From Thermodesulfobacteriota bacterium (GTDB lineage Bacteria > Desulfobacterota > Syntrophobacteria > BM002), in the NCBI GenBank assembly GCA_947259475.1, contig CAMYLW010000159.1, positions 1-5,913 of the forward strand: a DNA stretch of 5,913 nt. Reading direction: 5' to 3'. Made by a program: the position numbers and the translations under genes. How positions within the stretch are numbered: position 1 is the first letter of the stretch; the number at the start of each line of letters is the position of its first letter. The notes beneath the pieces were generated by a model, which searched no databases, was not told the origin of the DNA, and saw nothing but the letters and a program-made list of their open reading frames with translations. Positions 1 through 5,913 of the stretch are shown here, piece by piece.

Positions 1-10
1 TACTGTCACT

Positions 11-16
11 AAAAAA
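11..16 (-). terminator. Possible second oligo-T termination site of the rRNA operon
   Basis: Six consecutive T on the minus strand in an AT-rich setting, about 195 bases past the 23S 3' end and after the GAAA-loop hairpin at 64-79. Archaeal RNA polymerase terminates at oligo-T stretches without needing a hairpin, so this could act as a back-up terminator. There is no other support. Confidence 0.25.
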
Positions 17-63
17 TATTACTTTCACATGAGTAATTATCACTAATTTATTTCATAGTCGTG

Positions 64-79
64 CCTAGCTTTCGCTAGG
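64..79 (-). other. GAAA-tetraloop hairpin in the 23S trailer
   Basis: Perfect 6-bp stem (64-69 with 74-79) around a 4-nt loop. In the transcribed strand it reads CCUAGC-GAAA-GCUAGG, a closed GNRA tetraloop hairpin. It lies about 130 bases past the 23S end. It could stabilise the trailer 3' end or be a processing mark. Its shape matches the spacer hairpin at 3298-3313. Confidence 0.55.
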
Positions 80-99
80 AGATTATTTCAAATCAAATT

Positions 100-106
100 A
101 AAAAAA
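100..106 (-). terminator. Candidate oligo-T terminator of the rRNA operon
   Basis: Seven consecutive T on the minus strand, about 105 bases past the 23S 3' end and beyond the processing stem. Archaeal termination relies on T-rich tracts in the non-template strand, which makes this the best terminator candidate in the trailer. The assignment rests on base composition and position only. Confidence 0.35.
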
Positions 107-124
107 TGCATAGTATTCATTGAC

Positions 125-144
125 ATGATTAAAAATGAAATCAT
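125..144 (-). other. Small hairpin in the 23S trailer
   Basis: Six-bp perfect inverted repeat (125-130 with 139-144) around an 8-nt A-rich loop. It lies between the 23S processing stem and the T7 tract. On the transcribed strand the sequence T7 follows about 18 bases later. It may be a folding element of the trailer; it is too weak to assign a role. Confidence 0.3.
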
Positions 145-189
145 CGTACAAGTCGTGTATATGTTATGTTATCCACTTGATGAATTGAA

Positions 190-211
190 AATGATTCATC
201 GCGCATAGTCT

Positions 212-219
<8 letters not shown>
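190..219 (-). other. Pre-23S processing stem, 3' arm with bulge-helix-bulge
   Basis: Bases 190-210 pair with 3241-3260 as a 20-bp helix with two G-U pairs and one bulged base (195). Moving inward, 211-213 form a 3-nt bulge, and 214-219 pair with 3235-3240 (one G-U). A 3-nt bulge (3232-3234) follows on the opposite arm, and then 220-228 pair with 3223-3231 as 23S helix 1. Two opposed 3-nt bulges flanking a short helix are the hallmark of sites cut by the archaeal tRNA/rRNA splicing endonuclease. The inner helix here is 6 bp rather than the canonical 4. Confidence 0.7.
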
Positions 220-3231
<3,012 letters not shown>

Positions 3232-3232
<1 letters not shown>

Positions 3233-3260
3233 TATTACACGACTATGCACGACGATCATT
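3232..3260 (-). other. Pre-23S processing stem, 5' arm with bulge-helix-bulge
   Basis: Partner of 190-219. Bases 3241-3260 form the 20-bp outer helix, 3235-3240 the inner helix, and 3232-3234 the 3-nt bulge that abuts 23S helix 1. The 23S 5' end is expected inside or beside this bulge. Confidence 0.7.
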
Positions 3261-3297
3261 GCAAACCCCCGGTAAGAGGTCCACTACATCCTTCATA

Positions 3298-3313
3298 CAT
3301 CACTTTCGTGATG
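3298..3313 (-). other. GAAA-tetraloop hairpin in the 16S-23S spacer
   Basis: Perfect 6-bp stem (3298-3303 with 3308-3313) closing a GAAA loop in the transcribed strand, CAUCAC-GAAA-GUGAUG. It sits between the 16S and 23S processing stems. It has the same stem length and loop as the trailer hairpin at 64-79, although the stem sequence differs. Confidence 0.55.
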
Positions 3314-3330
3314 CATTGCATCGATGATTT

Positions 3331-3354
3331 AATGTGAAGATTATGTACACCCGT
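3331..3354 (-). other. Pre-16S processing stem, 3' arm
   Basis: Bases 3331-3354 are complementary to 4897-4920 over 24 continuous pairs, 22 Watson-Crick and two G-U. Sixteen of the pairs (3331-3346 with 4905-4920) are perfect in sequence. An inner 5-bp helix (3360-3364 with 4889-4893) lies across an asymmetric internal loop. This is probably the zone of the bulge-helix-bulge cut, although I could not draw a canonical one. An outer 6-bp match (3315-3320 with 4935-4940) may extend the stem. Confidence 0.8.
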
Positions 3355-3367
3355 ACACTTTCCATGT

Positions 3368-4841
<1,474 letters not shown>

Positions 4842-4868
4842 CTGAATTATTTTGTATTTTGATTATTG

Positions 4869-4884
4869 AAGTACATTTGTACTT
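4869..4884 (-). other. Leader hairpin next to the 16S 5' end
   Basis: Perfect 6-bp stem (4869-4874 with 4879-4884) with a 4-nt A/T loop, between the 16S 5' end and the processing stem. It probably folds inside the cleaved pre-16S leader. It has no known role that I can assign. Confidence 0.45.
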
Positions 4885-4896
4885 TAATTGGAATTG

Positions 4897-4920
4897 ACGG
4901 ATGCACATAATCTTCACATT
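4897..4920 (-). other. Pre-16S processing stem, 5' arm
   Basis: Partner of 3331-3354 (24 pairs). The arm lies 55 bases upstream of the 16S 5' end. Pairing of the two arms loops out the whole 16S, the standard substrate for excision of pre-16S in archaea. Confidence 0.8.
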
Positions 4921-5060
4921 TCAGATATTGATCTTGCAATCAAATCCTCATTCTTGTATGCGTAACTGGAGGCCCATGAATCACAAAGTGGCATATTACC
5001 ATACTTCATCACGAGCGCCGCCTATTGCGTTACGTATGCAGAAGCCAAAGAATAAAGAAT

Positions 5061-5069
5061 CCATATAAA
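5061..5069 (-). promoter_or_regulatory. Candidate TATA box of the rRNA operon
   Basis: The reverse complement reads TTTATATGG, the best match to an archaeal TATA box upstream of 16S. A start 22-27 bases downstream would fall near 5040, giving a leader of about 200 bases. A purine-rich BRE just upstream is not clear. A second AT-rich stretch (5050-5058) is a weaker alternative. The call is made from motif and position only. Confidence 0.45.
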
Positions 5070-5119
5070 CCATACGTGAAATTGTGCCTGATCGGTCAAA
5101 AAATTGAAAAAATTACATG

Positions 5120-5147
5120 TTTTTTTCAACTCATTTTCTGAAAAAAA
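5120..5147. repeat. T7CA/TGA7 perfect inverted repeat between the divergent units
   Basis: Bases 5120-5128 (T7CA) and 5139-5147 (TGA7) form a perfect 9-bp inverted repeat with a 10-nt loop. It lies upstream of the rRNA TATA box and about 60 bases before the hemL fragment. It might be an operator-like or terminator-like element separating the divergent genes. An AT-rich palindrome can also arise by chance. Confidence 0.35.
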
Positions 5148-5207
5148 GTCGGATATCGATGTAATGGAACTTTTCAATAGTTAAAATGGTAGATCTTGTT
5201 TTGAAAG

Positions 5208-5609
5208 TTGATTTTGGAAAAGATAGATGTGGATGATAACAAGTATGCAGACTATTGGATGGGGCATTGGTCTTTGATATTAGGACATGGTCCAAAAAAC
5301 GTCAAAGGAGCATTGAAAAAACAAATTGAAAAGAGTTGGATGTATGGCACAGTAAACGAACAAACAATAAAGTTGTCAGAGTTAATTTCAAAAGCAGTTC
5401 CAGTAGCTGAAAAAATTCGCTACGTCACATCAGGAACTGAAGCTACAATGTATGCAGTGAGATTAGCTCGTTCTGTAACTGGAAGAAAAATTATTGCAAA
5501 GATTGATGGCGGATGGCATGGGTATACTTCAGATTTACTCAAATCAGTTAACTGGCCATTTACAGAATCAGAAAGTAGTGGAATGGTAAATGAGGAAAAG
5601 ATTGTTTCA
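5208..5609 (+). pseudogene. hemL fragment (glutamate-1-semialdehyde aminotransferase), truncated at both ends
   Basis: Glutamate-1-semialdehyde 2,1-aminomutase is a cytosolic PLP enzyme of the C5 route. It converts glutamate semialdehyde to 5-aminolevulinate for tetrapyrroles. The fragment has 134 residues; the family has about 420-440. Visible are [15 protein letters not shown] (7-21), LGHGP (25-29), the PLP phosphate loop [10 protein letters not shown] (74-83) and GGWHGY (101-106), whose aromatic-His pair contacts the cofactor. Homology ends at EEKIVS (129-134).

About 50 N-terminal residues are missing: a TGA at 5202-5204 closes the frame, so the TTG at 5208 is only the first possible start. 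The C-terminal two thirds, with the catalytic lysine, are gone. A +2-frame stretch from the ATG at 5186 (ending FGK) may hint at a frameshift at the left edge. Divergence from the rRNA operon is the known marine Group I arrangement. The product cannot be active. Confidence 0.85.
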
Positions 5610-5790
5610 GGCCGCCTGGGGTGCCTGTCTGAATTATGATTATGTTAGGGCTTACTACGACCAGCTAAAAGCACAAGGTCGTAAGCATGCAGAGGCTGTA
5701 TGCATCATCGCCAGAAAACTATTACGCATCGCTTATTGCGTCGTGGTAAACAAAGTACAATTTGATCCGAAAATCGCATTTTCTAATTAA
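5602..5790 (+). pseudogene. IS110-family transposase, C-terminal fragment
   Basis: About 62 residues matching the tail of the IS110/IS116/IS902 transposase C-terminal domain. [12 protein letters not shown] is followed by a YYDQLKAQGRKHAEAVCIIARKLL-type segment (about residues 18-41 after the junction), then an IAY...V...FD ending at TAA 5788-5790. IS110 enzymes use an N-terminal RuvC-like DEDD domain and a C-terminal serine-bearing domain, guided by a bridge RNA. Here the whole DEDD domain and the serine region are absent, so it is inactive. The reading frame differs from that of hemL. An ATG at 5590 opens this frame only because of the join, since its first codons come from hemL DNA. Base composition is less AT-rich than in hemL, suggesting another genome of origin, probably bacterial. 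Confidence 0.75.
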
Positions 5791-5816
5791 ATTTATTGAC
5801 AAGTTGCTTTAACAGG
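5602..5816 (+). mobile_element. Right-hand remnant of an IS110-family element (tentative)
   Basis: This covers the transposase tail plus about 26 non-coding bases (5791-5816, ending in TTTAACAGG) before the palindromic repeat. IS110/IS1111 elements have no terminal inverted repeats of the usual kind. Several insert into palindromic repeats such as REP sequences. Here homology to the palindrome appears to begin right where the remnant ends, which suggests that 5816 or so is the true right end. The left end, the rest of the gene and any 5' bridge-RNA region are absent. Confidence 0.4.
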
Positions 5817-5893
5817 CATTGCGAGGAACGAAGCAATCTTTTTCAGGGTGGCGCGAACGTGCAAAAGATCGCCGCGCTACCGCTCGCGATGAC
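5817..5893. repeat. Imperfect palindromic repeat of bacterial interspersed type
   Basis: The left arm begins CATTGCGAGGAACGAAGCAATC (5817-5838). The right arm runs GATCGCC...CTCGCGATG (5867-5891), with GAC following. CATTGCGAG pairs with CTCGCGATG through one G-U, and GCAATC pairs roughly with GATCGC. The loop is 5839-5866. This wording (ATTGCGAGGAACGAAGCAATC ... CGCGATGACG) is one I recognise from dispersed repeats of many bacterial genomes and have not associated with Thaumarchaeota. It is much GC-richer than the hemL and leader DNA. The 20 bases after it are T-rich and show nothing further. Confidence 0.65.
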
Positions 5894-5913
5894 GAGGTTT
5901 TGATTTTTTTGGC

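Larger units (their letters stand above)
1..211 (-). other. 23S rRNA 3' trailer and downstream AT-rich region
   Basis: This stretch lies downstream of 23S in the direction of rRNA transcription. It is AT-rich and holds no convincing coding region. It contains one arm of the pre-23S processing stem (190-210), two small hairpins (125-144 and 64-79) and two oligo-T stretches on the transcribed strand (100-106 and 11-16). No 5S rRNA is recognisable here. That fits thaumarchaeal genomes, where 5S is usually unlinked, but the window ends too soon to exclude a 5S gene further on. Confidence 0.6.
3233..3367 (-). other. 16S-23S internal transcribed spacer, no tRNA
   Basis: A spacer of about 135 bases between 16S and 23S. 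It contains no tRNA gene: there is no T-loop GTTCRAAYC motif and no cloverleaf, and it is barely long enough for one plus processing sites. Euryarchaeal spacers often carry tRNA-Ala, whereas thaumarchaeal ones do not, so this supports the lineage call. Most of the spacer is used by the arms of the 23S stem (3241-3260) and 16S stem (3331-3354), with a GAAA-loop hairpin (3298-3313) between them. Confidence 0.85.
4842..5040 (-). other. rRNA operon 5' leader
   Basis: Non-coding stretch between the predicted start of transcription (about 5040) and the 16S 5' end. It holds a 6-bp hairpin (4869-4884), the 5' arm of the 16S processing stem (4897-4920), and an imperfect inverted repeat (4957-4967 with 5029-5039, 9 of 11 pairs) that would bring the very 5' end of the transcript together with a point 70 bases on. 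No coding region is supported. Confidence 0.6.

Noticed and set aside
3233..3367. tRNA-Ala in the 16S-23S spacer
   Set aside because: No T-loop motif or cloverleaf. The spacer is almost fully used by the processing stems and one hairpin.
5186..5236. Alternative hemL start at the ATG at 5186
   Set aside because: This frame runs only about 16 codons before a TGA and is out of frame with the conserved hemL part. It is kept only as a hint of a frameshift.
5590..5790. A complete small gene starting at the ATG at 5590
   Set aside because: Its first codons come from the hemL side of the junction and the rest is a transposase tail, so the start codon is an accident of the join.
5896..5910. T-rich stretch at the right edge as a terminator
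   Set aside because: It follows the palindrome but serves no identifiable transcription unit, and the window ends 3 bases later.

Overview
The window is an archaeal ribosomal RNA operon on the minus strand, followed on its upstream (right-hand) side by a broken junction with unrelated DNA. The 16S rRNA reads like marine Group I.1a Thaumarchaeota (Nitrososphaerota, Nitrosopumilus-type ammonia oxidisers). It has the archaeal 5' end, the GTGTCAGC form of the universal 515 site, a short spacer without a tRNA gene, no visible 5S gene, and a glutamate-1-semialdehyde aminotransferase (hemL) fragment diverging from the rRNA promoter side. That last linkage is a known hallmark of marine Group I genomes. 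The assignment is from recognition and memory of the family; no alignment was run.

In transcription order (right to left): a candidate TATA box at about 5061-5069, a 5' leader (about 4842-5040), 16S rRNA (about 3368-4841), a 135-base spacer (3233-3367), 23S rRNA (about 212-3232), then an AT-rich trailer with a GAAA-loop hairpin and oligo-T stretches (1-211). Pairing the flanks by hand gives a 24-bp processing stem around 16S and a 20-bp stem around 23S. The 23S stem leads into two opposed 3-nt bulges, as expected for the bulge-helix-bulge sites cut by the archaeal splicing endonuclease. Both rRNAs look full length and free of introns.

On the plus strand, 5208-5609 encodes an internal piece of hemL lacking its N-terminus (roughly 50 residues) and everything after residue 134, including the catalytic lysine. 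At about 5600-5610 it switches abruptly, in another reading frame, to the C-terminal end of an IS110-family transposase (to 5790). This is followed by a possible IS end and a GC-richer imperfect palindrome (5817-5893) resembling interspersed repeats I know from bacterial genomes. A simple IS insertion cannot explain this, because the left part of the IS is absent. The right-hand 300 bases are therefore either a deletion-rearranged insertion or, more likely, a chimeric join with bacterial DNA.

I see no new multi-gene system. The points worth a second look are the hemL/IS110 junction, the IS-end/palindrome boundary, the two-ended loss of hemL, and the well-resolved pre-rRNA processing structures.
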